From the NCBI GenBank assembly GCA_029259935.1, contig JAJDEH010000257.1, forward strand, positions 1-24,171: 24,171 bases of DNA, in the 5' to 3' direction. Shown piece by piece: positions 13,836 through 22,240 of this stretch (positions are counted from its first letter, which is position 1; each line of letters starts with the position of its first letter). This DNA comes from Planctomycetota bacterium (GTDB taxonomy: Bacteria > Planctomycetota > Planctomycetia > Pirellulales > Pirellulaceae). A program made the position numbers and the translations under genes. Below the pieces are notes generated by a model. It was not told the origin of the DNA. It did not search any database and saw only the letters and a program-made list of their open reading frames with translations.

Positions 13836-14981
13836 TCAGTTGGCCGGCGGCAGCGGCAACGGGCGAGCGTATCGCACGCTCACGAATTCGCGAATTTGGC
13901 CGATGCGTACCGGTCGGCTGCGAAAGTTCGCGTCGATCGAGGGACCGCGAATCGTTCCCAGGCTGCGAATGCCCGGTTCGTCCGCCGGAAACGGTGCACC
14001 CGGCGGCACGGCCACGGCGAATTGAGCCGTGATCGTGGCCACATCCACGTCGCTGACCAAAAAGCCTTCTCGCTTGCCGCGTTCGCTCTGAGCATAGTCG
14101 GCGACCAGGAAGGAATCGGCCACGCGGTTGTTAATATGCCAGCCGCGGATCAGGCTGCCCTTCGGGCTGGGCGGAATGAGTACATGGCCGCTGGCCCGGT
14201 AATGGGGCACTTCGCTAAACTCGAACATGTTCAGACCATCGATCGATATCTTTACCGCCGCGTAGTGCGGCGAGTTGTTGATCACGCGAATCACATAAGT
14301 GTCTTCAATTTTCAGGTCGACATGGGCAAGGCCGTCGTCGTCGCTTACGGGCAGCGGCGACAGGGTGCCGTCCGCTTCCACGCGTAGGACTTCGATCGCG
14401 TAAAGGCTCTCGGGCGTGGGCTGCAGCAGCGTGCCCCCGTCATCGGTGACAACTTCAAGGTTTTCGAGCGCGTCAATGAGTTCGTCGCGCTGCTCGGCGG
14501 GAGTCGCCTCAACCGACGTCTTGCCGCTCAAGCCCAACAAGGAAGCCATGTCGGCCACGTCGTAGATCTTTTTATCCCAAGCGATCAGCTCGCGAGCGCC
14601 CTTCATGGCTTTCATTCGCAGCAGCACCGTGCCGTCGTCGCTGTCGTAGTAGTATTCGCCCGTCACGCCGATACCCGCGCGTCTTTTGAGTTCAATATCG
14701 TTGACTTTCAGAGCCTCGACCAACCGGTTCTTAATGGCCGGTCCGGCAGTGGTGGTCAACTGCGACGGTCCCGTGAATTTTCCAATGGCAACACTATTGG
14801 AATCTTCGTCCTTGAGAAACTCGGCCAGTTTGTTGGCCATTTCTTTCACGACGGAGTCCAGCTTGCCGGCGTCCTTGTCTTCTTGGGCCACGGCGAACGA
14901 ACTGGCCGCGACGCAAAAAACGCCAACAAAAAGTGGCGCGAGCCACCTCGCAATAATTCGGGAAGTTGACTTAGTGTCCAT
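13836..14981 (-). CDS. Exported protein of unknown function (possible CsgG/LpoB-like N-terminal domain)
   Basis: With the ATG at 14981 the product has 381 residues. It begins with a clear signal peptide: basic MDTKSTSRIIAR, hydrophobic WLAPLFVGVFCVAASSFAVA, cleavage near AQ-ED. GGAG lies 8 bases before this ATG. The open frame extends 69 codons further up, but that part is not protein-like. The first mature domain (SNSVAIGKFTGPSQLTTTAGPAI..., predicted alpha/beta) recalls periplasmic domains that act on envelope assembly (CsgG/FlgO/LpoB type); this is a weak fold-level guess. The second half is beta-rich (TYVIRVINNSPHYAAVKISIDG, GHVLIPPSPKGSLIRGWHIN) and could be an adhesive or carbohydrate-binding domain. 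A strong terminator follows it. Confidence 0.72.
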   Translation of the reverse strand: MDTKSTSRIIARWLAPLFVGVFCVAASSFAVAQEDKDAGKLDSVVKEMANKLAEFLKDEDSNSVAIGKFTGPSQLTTTAGPAIKNRLVEALKVNDIELKRRAGIGVTGEYYYDSDDGTVLLRMKAMKGARELIAWDKKIYDVADMASLLGLSGKTSVEATPAEQRDELIDALENLEVVTDDGGTLLQPTPESLYAIEVLRVEADGTLSPLPVSDDDGLAHVDLKIEDTYVIRVINNSPHYAAVKISIDGLNMFEFSEVPHYRASGHVLIPPSPKGSLIRGWHINNRVADSFLVADYAQSERGKREGFLVSDVDVATITAQFAVAVPPGAPFPADEPGIRSLGTIRGPSIDANFRSRPVRIGQIREFVSVRYARPLPLPPAN

Positions 14982-15500
14982 GGCTAATTCTCCAAAGTTG
15001 GTTGTTCGCAAATGGTTGGTTTGTGTGGGATGGCGCTCTAATTCCGTCACGTCGACGGCTTCAGCTAGTGGTGGATGAGGCAGAAAAAGCGGCTCTTTCC
15101 GGACCTCGGCGTTCAAGTCTAGTGACTCCCCTACCGTATATATTCGCTTTTTCCACCGATTCGGACGTGGAATCGGAAAAAAATCCAAGGACCAGGCCTG
15201 GCCAGGATGGGTTTACGCGGGATCGTCGGGTCCAGAGCCGGAATCCCGCAAAAACCTCAAGTCTGGGATAGACGCATTGGCGTTCGTCAGCCTGCCGAGA
15301 AAGTAACCCGAAGCGCTAGCGACAACGTGCCATGGCAACTTACGGCAGCACACACTGCCATCTCGTCCCAATTTGCACGCCTCGGGAGAGATTAAGCGGT
15401 GCTGCACAACTCTTGGCCGGAGGCGTCAATCTTGCAACAAACTGCTGGATAAACCTCATGAGGTCAGTCTACATCTACGAATGCCTTGGGCCGGTTCGGT
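14982..15500. other. Gene-free stretch with one hairpin
   Basis: No gene is supported here. At 15148-15181 TTTTTC and CGATTC, separated by a 3-base bulge, pair with GAATCGGAAAAA (12 bp) around a 7-base loop. The U-run lies before the stem in both directions, so it is not a classical terminator. It could lie in the leader of the exported-protein gene on the minus strand. Confidence 0.4.
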
Positions 15501-15530
15501 TTGACTGTGGCTTTTTTGCTGTGATATTAT
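15501..15530 (+). promoter_or_regulatory. sigma70-like promoter of the toxin-antitoxin operon
   Basis: TTGACT (15501-15506), an 18-base spacer and TATTAT (15525-15530) make a near-consensus promoter 35 bases before the antitoxin ATG. Such operons are usually repressed by their own antitoxin. No obvious operator palindrome was seen over the promoter. Confidence 0.65.
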
Positions 15531-15564
15531 TTGGTATTGAGCAGAGATTCAGGAGACTTGAGCC

Positions 15565-15822
15565 ATGGCTACAACCCAAGAACAAATCGATAGCTTCTAT
15601 CGCTTTGCAACCGCGAAGCTTGAGAACGGTGGCTCTGATAAATCCGTGGACGAACTCTATGACCAATGGCGATTTGAGAACCTCGGTCCCGAAGACCTCA
15701 TCGAAAATGCCGCTGCGGTCCAAGCCTCGATTGACGACATGAACAACGGCAAGACGGGACGCGACGCCGGGGTAGTCATTCGGGAACTGCGAGAGGAACT
15801 CGACCTCACACCGGACGAATGA
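15565..15822 (+). CDS. Putative antitoxin of a ParE/RelE-type module
   Basis: The 85-residue protein precedes and overlaps (ATGA) a ParE/RelE-type toxin, the classic type II order. It is acidic and helical. The N-terminal half (EQIDSFYRFATAKLENG, DELYDQWRFENL) is probably the folded part. The C-terminal half (AAVQASIDDMNNGKTGRDAGVVIRELREELDL) resembles the flexible, toxin-wrapping tail of ParD-like antitoxins. AGGAG lies 9 bases before the ATG and a strong promoter precedes it. No ribbon-helix-helix or HTH could be named from the sequence, so the DNA-binding class is open. Confidence 0.75.
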   Translation: MATTQEQIDSFYRFATAKLENGGSDKSVDELYDQWRFENLGPEDLIENAAAVQASIDDMNNGKTGRDAGVVIRELREELDLTPDE

Positions 15823-16139
15823 AACTCCGCGTCAAGACACTCCCCAGAGCCGAAGGTGATATTCGTAGCATCGCAGGCTACCTCTACCCACGTTCCCGGC
15901 CAGGAGCCGCCGCTTGGGTCAATGCTTTAGACCAAGCAACGATTTGGCTTGCAGACAACGCCATGTCGTGTAGCGATGCCGACGAGAACGAGCACTTCGA
16001 CATCAACGTCAAGCAAATGCTGTTCAAGACGAAGCGCGGACGTGTCTATCGCGTCCTGTTCACCGTCGTTGATGAGGAGGTGAGAATACTTCGAGTTCGA
16101 GGTCCCGGTCAGGCTCCTCTCGACCCGGAGAAACTGTAG
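15819..16139 (+). CDS. ParE/RelE-family toxin
   Basis: The 106-residue protein has the compact ParE/RelE fold pattern. It opens with a first strand and helix (LRVKTLPRAEGDIRSIAGYLYPRS) typical of the plasmid-stabilisation family. A helix follows (GAAAWVNALDQATIWLADN), and then C-terminal strands KRGRVYRVLFTVVDEEVRILRVRGPGQ, where YRVLFTVVDEEVRILRVR is the signature region. ParE members poison DNA gyrase and RelE members cleave mRNA on the ribosome; the sequence alone does not settle which applies. The start overlaps the antitoxin stop by 4 bases, so the two are translationally coupled. Confidence 0.85.
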   Translation: MKLRVKTLPRAEGDIRSIAGYLYPRSRPGAAAWVNALDQATIWLADNAMSCSDADENEHFDINVKQMLFKTKRGRVYRVLFTVVDEEVRILRVRGPGQAPLDPEKL

Positions 16140-16497
16140 GCGGGACGATAACGCCCATTGAGCAGGCAAAGTCCGCCCCTCGCGACCCACACGAAGATTG
16201 CCAAAGGTCTGTACATCGACCGCTGATCTGACGTTTCTCACGAACATGAGTGAATATCCCAAACTGCCTTTTGGGGCAAGGGACTGCGCCACTTAAGCAG
16301 TTCTGGGGCTGCCACAATCATGCGAAAAACCCCGGTCGCATCAAGACTTTTTCTACATCTCTGCCGTCTAAGGGTTCACGGGGTAGGGTGCCACCGGTGC
16401 CTTGTCCACCCGTGTTTTCTGTACGGGCAAATGAACTCAGCAACTAAAATCGTCAGTGACAATCCAAGAGAAAACATGTGCGGACGAATTAGCTGTC
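16140..16497. other. Gene-free stretch with terminator-like hairpin
   Basis: No gene is supported. CACGGG (16377-16382) can pair with CCCGTG (16409-16414), followed by TTTTCT. The inner GGGTG/CACCC (16386-16390 and 16407-16411) is an alternative stem. It may end the toxin transcript, but the loop is long. A second small inverted repeat, ATGCGA...TCGCAT, lies at about 16320-16341. Confidence 0.35.
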
Positions 16498-18363
16498 ATG
16501 AAGATGCGTCGGACTCGCTGGCTGTTGGCGTTGTTACTCGTTGTCGTTGGGCTGCGGTTCACCGTGCTAGTATCTCGATGCGATCTGGGTTGGGAGACGA
16601 TCGCGCTCGAATGGAAGTCCGGCGCCTTGGGTTGGTTCGGCTGGGAGTACCGGCCGATTCGTGAGCGAAAGGTGCTTGAACAAGCAGAATTTTGGCTCGC
16701 CCAAATTGACAAGGTGCTGGCACGACATCCGAACGACCCTCAAATCGTGATGGGGGCAGCGTTGATTCTCGATGCACCTGGCGACGGCTTTGTTGATCAG
16801 TACCCAAGTCGCACTCGCCATGACCAAAGAGCAGACTGGAATGCGATTCGCGCCGACTTCGTTGAATTTGAAAAACGCTGTCGACGGCGATCCCTGGCAC
16901 TGGCCGCCAGGGCTACCGAGTTAGCACCAGATGATGTGCACTTGTGGCGACTGCGAGCTTTACTTCAGTTTCCATACAGGTCTTACTACGTTCCCTTTAG
17001 ATACGTCTATTCCCAAAGCCTATTCGAACCGATTTCCACGAATTGGCGCGCCGTGTTGGAGAAGGCGAGCCAGCGAGATTCCGACGCTTACTGCGACTAC
17101 ATGATGGCCATCCACTTCTGGATGGACGCCGCCGACATTGACCACCACGATAATGGCTACCGAGTAACGAAAAACGACCCGCAATTGTTTATGGAAGGAA
17201 GTCGATGCTTTGAACAAGGATTGAGCAAGCCGTCGTATTCTTTCATCGCCGTTGAAATCGCCCCCTTAGAAAAGTTCTTGGTCGCTTCCGATCTTCCCAA
17301 AACCGAGATTGATGATTGCCTACTTGAGACGCGAATATCTGATCGCCGCGGGCGTTGCATGGGCTACCTTGGCCATTGGCAAGCCATCCTTGCGAAGTCT
17401 GCCCGTTCGGAAGACGAACCAAAACAGGCAGGTGAATATATTGAACTGTCCAAGAGATGGAGTGAGACGATCAGCAAGACCAAGGGACCGAACAGGCAAA
17501 GCCGCTCCTACGACCAGCCGCGAGACCACGTTGTTACGCCATTGCTCCACGACGTTCCCGAATTGACGGTTGCAACTCTGGTCGCGTTTGCTGTCGCGAC
17601 GCTAGTGATCTTGCTTGGGTGTCGGTCGGGCCGACAAGCCGCTCGAATTCTGACGCCAACAACCATCGTTTGCACTTGGGCATTTTGCATGGGGATGTCG
17701 TTCGTTGTTTTCGGACTAGCTCCGGCCGAGCTTGTACTTCGACCAGTGCAAGCCTGCGCTGCGATTCTGGTCGTGGCACTGCCGCTGATCGCCGGGATTG
17801 GATGGATCACGTACCGCGTCTGTGGTCGAGCCCTCATTGAAATGATCCGATCGCCCGGGCTGCAACAACGTCAGGCTGCCGTGAACGGCATTTCTCGTCT
17901 TTGCTTGTGGAGCCTTGTGGTAATCGCGCCCGTCTGTGCCTACATCACCTTGCGGTTGCAGGCAGAGAATGCGGCAGACTTCCCTTCTATTAGCCTTGAC
18001 GAAATCTATATCGGCCCGTTGGGTGAAAGAGTTAGAAGGGACGACGACAAGTGGGAATTCGCCGTTGTTCAATGGTCGCGTTATCACGGTATCTATGTCG
18101 CGGCCTTAAGCACATTGGGCTTGCTCGCAATTTGGCAAGCGGCTGGGCTGCTGCGGAACGAACGATCACTTTCCGTGCGGCAGATGATTTCGTCGTTTCT
18201 GGTCGCCATCAGACGCTCAATCGCGACAATCTCCGCTTGCTTGCTGGTGGCTTACGCCTTGATCGCGCCGACAGTTGTCCTGCGGATCGAAGATGACTAC
18301 CAGCAGAACATGACACGCATTCGGAATCTCCAGAACGCGACTGACGACGCTATCGCCAAATAG
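16498..18363 (+). CDS. Large membrane protein of unknown function
   Basis: With the ATG at 16498 the product has 621 residues. An open frame begins at GTG 16456, but the ATG immediately precedes a basic, hydrophobic signal anchor (KMRRTRWLLALLLVVVGLRFTVLV). A soluble region of about 320 residues follows, rich in helices with TPR-like spacing (EQAEFWLAQIDKVLARHPNDPQIVMGAALIL, RSLALAARATELAPDDVHLWRLRALLQF). The last 270 residues hold about six membrane helices (for example LTVATLVAFAVATLVILL, ACAAILVVALPLIAGIGW, IYVAALSTLGLLAIW). The TPR-like part probably faces out of the cytoplasm and may bind peptides or other proteins. The family was not recognised. No strong Shine-Dalgarno sequence or operon partner is evident. 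Confidence 0.75.
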   Translation: MKMRRTRWLLALLLVVVGLRFTVLVSRCDLGWETIALEWKSGALGWFGWEYRPIRERKVLEQAEFWLAQIDKVLARHPNDPQIVMGAALILDAPGDGFVDQYPSRTRHDQRADWNAIRADFVEFEKRCRRRSLALAARATELAPDDVHLWRLRALLQFPYRSYYVPFRYVYSQSLFEPISTNWRAVLEKASQRDSDAYCDYMMAIHFWMDAADIDHHDNGYRVTKNDPQLFMEGSRCFEQGLSKPSYSFIAVEIAPLEKFLVASDLPKTEIDDCLLETRISDRRGRCMGYLGHWQAILAKSARSEDEPKQAGEYIELSKRWSETISKTKGPNRQSRSYDQPRDHVVTPLLHDVPELTVATLVAFAVATLVILLGCRSGRQAARILTPTTIVCTWAFCMGMSFVVFGLAPAELVLRPVQACAAILVVALPLIAGIGWITYRVCGRALIEMIRSPGLQQRQAAVNGISRLCLWSLVVIAPVCAYITLRLQAENAADFPSISLDEIYIGPLGERVRRDDDKWEFAVVQWSRYHGIYVAALSTLGLLAIWQAAGLLRNERSLSVRQMISSFLVAIRRSIATISACLLVAYALIAPTVVLRIEDDYQQNMTRIRNLQNATDDAIAK

Positions 18364-19066
18364 CGGAGTACGTGGGCCTTCAGCCCGGTGCCGACACACA
18401 CGAAGAATGCCGGATCTTGTTACAATGGAAGCGGGGGAACTAAGGAGCGGGGCAGCGCGTCAAAAAACCGTGACCCGTTTGCGGTATCGGTGCGCTTGTC
18501 CAGGCTCATGATCCTGGCAGAATGTCTTCAAAATAGTTGCAAAGGGGCGTTGTGTTTCGCAACCACGATTGTCGGAAAATAGCTGTGCGGCACCGGCCGT
18601 ACTCGGGACCTTCGTGCTTCAACCTTGCGCACGAATCGACGCAAGATGTTTCATGGTCTTGTCTTTACGAAGGAACATGGCCGAACTTCCTGACTGGGGC
18701 CCGAACACGGAATCTCGGCTGCCAATCGAAAATAAGGAAGGACAGGAGGACTGGGCGGTTTGCAACTGAGTGCGAGCCGTATGTTACAGAGTCGCGAGTG
18801 CGCCGCTTTGCACCGGGCCGAGGAGTTGCTTGGGCACTTGGGCCACGCTCGGTGAAAATGACCTACAGCGAAGGGGCGATTGGCGGCGAAGCGCTTGGTT
18901 TTCACCAGGCAACCGCCGTACAATGCAAGACGAACTCGGGGCTTAAAGGAATCTCACTGAATGGAGGTTCGTTGCGGACTGTTGCTGAACTGAGGAACTT
19001 GTTCACCTTGGAATCCTTTCTACGGAAACCTTTTTACACGGATCCCTTTTTACAAGGAGCTGCGGG
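18364..19066. other. Gene-free stretch of about 700 bases
   Basis: A 177-codon open frame (18537-19070) lies here, but its translation is rich in Arg, Cys, Ser and Gly with no hydrophobic or domain pattern, and it runs through the Shine-Dalgarno sequence of the next gene. I see no RNA gene or recognisable transposase remnant. AAGGAG and a short CCTTTTTACA/CCCTTTTTACA duplication lie just before 19067. Confidence 0.45.
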
Positions 19067-20119
19067 ATGAGAATTCTTGGCGTGTCCGTCGTGGCTGGCG
19101 TCTTATTCTTGGGCGCATCGTTCGCTCAAGCAGGCGACCTGGCCAAACCTTATCAATTGTTGGCTGGCGAAAAGCCGCTCGACATCGGTGGCATCGGTTA
19201 TGCCGCGCCGGCCGTGGGCGACTTCGACATGGACGGCAAACGTGATTTGCTGATCGGCCAGTTTCGCGAAGGCAAGATGCGCATCTTCATTAACCAAGGA
19301 ACGCAGCAGATGCCGAAATTCGGCGCGGACTATGTTTGGTTTCAAGACGGCGCGGAGACCGGCCGCGTCCCCACGGGCTGATGTGTTGGCTTCACTCCAC
19401 AGTTAGTGGATTTCGATGGCGATGGTGATACCGATGTGCTGACCGGATCGTGGCCTGGCGAGTTGTATTTCTTCGAACGTAAAGCTGACGGAAAATTCGC
19501 GGCGGGCGTCAAGATTCAAGACGAGAACGAAGAGCCCATTGATGCCGGCAGCGCTTCGACGGTGTTCGCCGTCGACTGGGATGCCGATAAGGATCTCGAT
19601 TTGGTGCTCGGCGACATTCGCGGCAATGTGCATTTGGTCGTGAATACGGGCACCCGCACGGAACCCAACTACGGCGCGCCTGAAAAGCTCGAGCTTGGCG
19701 ACATGCTCAGCAATCGCGGTGGCGATTCCGGTCCGGTCGTGGCCGATTGGGACGCTGATGGAAAGAACGATGTGATCGTGCCTTTCGGCAACGGCAGCGT
19801 CGTGTGGTTCCGCAATCTGGGAACGCCGACCGAAGCCAAGTTCGACGGGGGAACCGAACTCGTCGGCCCGAGCGGATTCGGATTCGATTTTTCCAAACGC
19901 GAGCCCGGAATGTGGGGCGCGCGAGTGAAGATCTGCGTTGTCGATTTCAATAGCGACGGCCGCTTGGATTTGTTGCTCGGCGATCGATCGGGCCAAGTGG
20001 TTGAAGCCACGGAAGAAGGCCAAAAGAAGACGACCACCCGCCATGGCTATGTGTGGGTCTTTTTGAGAACGTCGGACGACCCGGCCAAGCTGACCGCCAA
20101 CCCACGATCGGGGGATTGA
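19067..20119 (+). CDS. Exported FG-GAP/VCBS-repeat protein with an in-frame TGA (candidate selenoprotein or nonsense-mutated gene)
   Basis: The same frame runs for 351 codons, broken only by TGA at codon 105 (19379-19381). Before it are a signal peptide (MRILGVSVVAGVLFLGASFAQA) and one FG-GAP-like motif, GDFDMDGKRDLLIG (51-64). After it the frame resumes at once as CVGFTPQLVDFDGDGDTDVLTG, then DWDADKDLDLVLGD, DWDADGKNDVIVPFG and DFNSDGRLDLLLGD. These are calcium-binding-like beta-propeller repeats that belong to the same protein. AAGGAG lies 7 bases before the ATG. Protein binding or adhesion outside the cytoplasm is the usual role of such repeats. No other stop or frameshift occurs in 245 downstream codons. 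Selenocysteine, a recent nonsense mutation and a base-call error all remain possible. If the TGA simply terminates, the products would be a 104-residue fragment and an unsupported restart near 19406. Confidence 0.8.
19379..19410 (+). other. In-frame TGA with SECIS-like hairpin
   Basis: The TGA at 19379-19381 is followed directly by TGT (Cys). TCCAC (19396-19400) and GTGGA (19406-19410) form a 5-bp stem with the loop AGTTA (19401-19405). The loop begins 20 bases after the TGA, with G at its second position. As I recall, bacterial SECIS rules ask for an apical loop 16-37 bases from the UGA with a G among its first two bases, and both hold. The Leu codon in the loop is TTA, which otherwise appears in this gene only in the signal peptide. 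The stem is short, so this is suggestive, not decisive. Confidence 0.45.
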
Positions 20120-20140
20120 CCACCTGATTCCGTCCACTGC

Positions 20141-20188
20141 CGGGATGGGCGTGGGCTTGCCAGCCCGCGTCCTTCCCGGTTCTTTCTT
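20141..20188 (+). terminator. Probable intrinsic terminator of the FG-GAP gene
   Basis: CGGGA (20141-20145) pairs with TCCCG (20174-20178). Inside this, GGGCGTGGGCT pairs with AGCCCGCGTCC (11 bp with two G-U pairs) around a 4-base loop. The T-rich tail GTTCTTTCTTC follows. It lies 21 bases after the FG-GAP stop. Confidence 0.65.
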
Positions 20189-20394
20189 CATTACGTGGCC
20201 GGCACTTGCCCGCGCGCCTACAATTCCGATTGCAGCAAAACTCTCGATTTCAGTTGGCAATTGAAAGAACCTTGCCGGCAAGCGAGAATGAAGGAAACGC
20301 CCGACAATTGTCGCGATAGACGGGAACTCGGCAGGTAACCAATCTGCTTCACCACGTCTGCTTCACCGCGAATTCGGGCAAACTATGAGGACTT

Positions 20395-22053
20395 GTGATT
20401 GTGGACGGGGAACAGCAGGCGTCACCTTTTGAACAAACCATCGATTCCAGACCCAGGGCACGGTCGCCGGTGGCCGATCATCGGGCCGTGGCGATCGTCG
20501 AAGGCAGCACGCCCCAACTGTCCCATGAAATAAACGATTTGCTGCGCAATCGGCTGCGCGCGGCTTCGTTGGTGCTGTTCGGCGGCTTCTTGGCGTTCTT
20601 TATCCGCGACTTGATCGGCGGCACGCATGCGACGACGCTGGAATGGGTGATTTTCACCGATCATGCCGTGATGGTCGTCATCACCGGAATCGTCGGCTTG
20701 CGGCTCTGTACAAACTGCCCCCATATCTTGGGGCATCTGCGGATTGTCGAATTGATAGTCTTCGGCGGCTCGGCCTTGTTCTTTGGGCTGATTAGCTATT
20801 GGCTGCTGACCAAGACCGCGGCCAGCAACTATCTGATTCCGCCGACGCCGATGTGGATGATGCTGATCTACACTTATGCCCTGTTCATCCCCAATACGTT
20901 GAACCGGGCGATTGCTGTCGTGGGATCGCTGGCCGCCGCACCGGTTGTGATTTGTTCCGTGCTGTGGATTACCTCCGAGCCGTTCGCCACCGTTCTCAAC
21001 AGCAACCCCGATTTCGCGGGCTTCATTTCTCAAACGGCGATGATCATGACGCTCAGCGCGGCTTCGGCGGTTTGGGGCGCCTACACGATGGGAACTCTGC
21101 GCCGCGAAGCATTCGAAGCCAAGCGGATGGGACAATACCGCCTAAAAGAAAAGATCGGCGAAGGCGGCATGGGAGAAGTTTATTTGGCCGAGCATCTGTT
21201 GCTCAAGCGGCCGTGCGCGATCAAGCTGATCCGCGCCGACAAGGCCGGCGACTCGCGGGCGCTGGCGCGGTTCGAACGCGAAGTCAAAGCGACCGCCAAG
21301 CTGACCCACTGGAACACGGTCGAGATCTACGATTATGGCCGCGCCGATGACGGCACGTTTTACTACGTCATGGAATACTTGCCGGGGCATAACCTGAGCC
21401 AACTCGTCGAGATGCACGGCGTGCTGCCGGCCGATCGCGTGGTCCATCTGTTGACGCAAACGTGCGAGGCGCTGAGCGAAGCGCACGAAGCGGGCCTGAT
21501 TCATCGCGATATCAAACCGGGCAACATTTTCGCGGCGCATCGGGGCGGAGTGTTCGACGTCGCCAAGCTGCTCGATTTTGGTTTGGCCAAGCCCGTCGAA
21601 AAGTCGACCGACGTGTCGCTGACTAGGGAAGGAACGATCACCGGTTCGCCGCTGTACATGTCCCCAGAGCAGGCGATGGGCGATGCCGAACCGGACGCAC
21701 GAAGCGACATTTATTCCGTGGGAGCGGTGGCCTATTTTCTGCTGACCGCGCGGCCTGTCTTCTCGGACGGCAACGCGCTAAAAGTCATGATGGCCCACGC
21801 CCGCGACGAGCCCGTGTCGCCATCGCAAATCAATCCGGACGTCCCGGACGATTTAGAACAGGTCGTGCTGCGATGTCTGGAAAAGGATCCGGAACATCGA
21901 TTTCAAACCGCCAAGGATCTGCAAGTGGCGCTAGGCGAGTGCGCGGCGGCCGGCAGTTGGACCGCCGACACTGCAAACTGGTGGTGGCAAAATCACGGCT
22001 GCCCCAAAAAGAAAGCTCTCGACGAAGCCGTGCTGCATTCCGCCGTCGGATAA
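20395..22053 (+). CDS. Membrane Ser/Thr protein kinase with N-terminal membrane domain
   Basis: The 552-residue protein couples six hydrophobic helices (about 57-74, 84-103, 116-138, 152-168, 172-192 and 207-230) to a C-terminal kinase domain from residue 246 on. Kinase motifs are complete: the glycine loop IGEGGMGEVYLAEH (254-267), Lys277 in CAIKLIR, HRDIKPGN (370-377), DFGLAK (394-399) and SPLYMSPEQ (418-426). A PASTA-type extracellular part is absent, and the topology is the reverse of PknB, which has kinase first and membrane helix last. The start is GTG at 20395 or the GTG at 20401; GAGGA at 20387-20391 fits 20401 better. The N-terminal helices probably act as the sensor. The substrate is unknown. 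Confidence 0.9.
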   Translation: MIVDGEQQASPFEQTIDSRPRARSPVADHRAVAIVEGSTPQLSHEINDLLRNRLRAASLVLFGGFLAFFIRDLIGGTHATTLEWVIFTDHAVMVVITGIVGLRLCTNCPHILGHLRIVELIVFGGSALFFGLISYWLLTKTAASNYLIPPTPMWMMLIYTYALFIPNTLNRAIAVVGSLAAAPVVICSVLWITSEPFATVLNSNPDFAGFISQTAMIMTLSAASAVWGAYTMGTLRREAFEAKRMGQYRLKEKIGEGGMGEVYLAEHLLLKRPCAIKLIRADKAGDSRALARFEREVKATAKLTHWNTVEIYDYGRADDGTFYYVMEYLPGHNLSQLVEMHGVLPADRVVHLLTQTCEALSEAHEAGLIHRDIKPGNIFAAHRGGVFDVAKLLDFGLAKPVEKSTDVSLTREGTITGSPLYMSPEQAMGDAEPDARSDIYSVGAVAYFLLTARPVFSDGNALKVMMAHARDEPVSPSQINPDVPDDLEQVVLRCLEKDPEHRFQTAKDLQVALGECAAAGSWTADTANWWWQNHGCPKKKALDEAVLHSAVG

Positions 22054-22240
22054 GGACTCATCGGGAGCACCTGTGCGGATCGGCGCGAACTGCCCGCGAA
22101 CGCACACTGTCTCCTGTTTTAGTCGAGCGAATTTGCTCACATTGGGGCGGGCTTGGTTTGGCCCGGCAGTTGCACTTCTCAGTTACGGATTCAGTGGAAA
22201 AACCTACTATTCTAAGATCTGATCCGAGAGGAGCCCCATC

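Noticed and set aside
14982..15188. N-terminal extension of the exported protein
   Set aside because: The ATG at 14981 has a good Shine-Dalgarno sequence and is followed at once by a signal peptide, which an extension would bury.
18537..19070. A 177-codon plus-strand frame before the FG-GAP gene
   Set aside because: The composition is Arg-, Cys- and Gly-rich with no signal or domain, and it overlaps the Shine-Dalgarno sequence and start of the next gene in another frame.
19379..19381. TGA reassigned to Trp throughout the genome
   Set aside because: TGA is the true stop of several intact genes in this window, including the sulfotransferase, the lipase-like gene and the antitoxin.
19403..20281. 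A 292-codon minus-strand frame
   Set aside because: It is antisense to the FG-GAP gene, with no recognisable motif. The plus strand shows repeated DxDxDG motifs.
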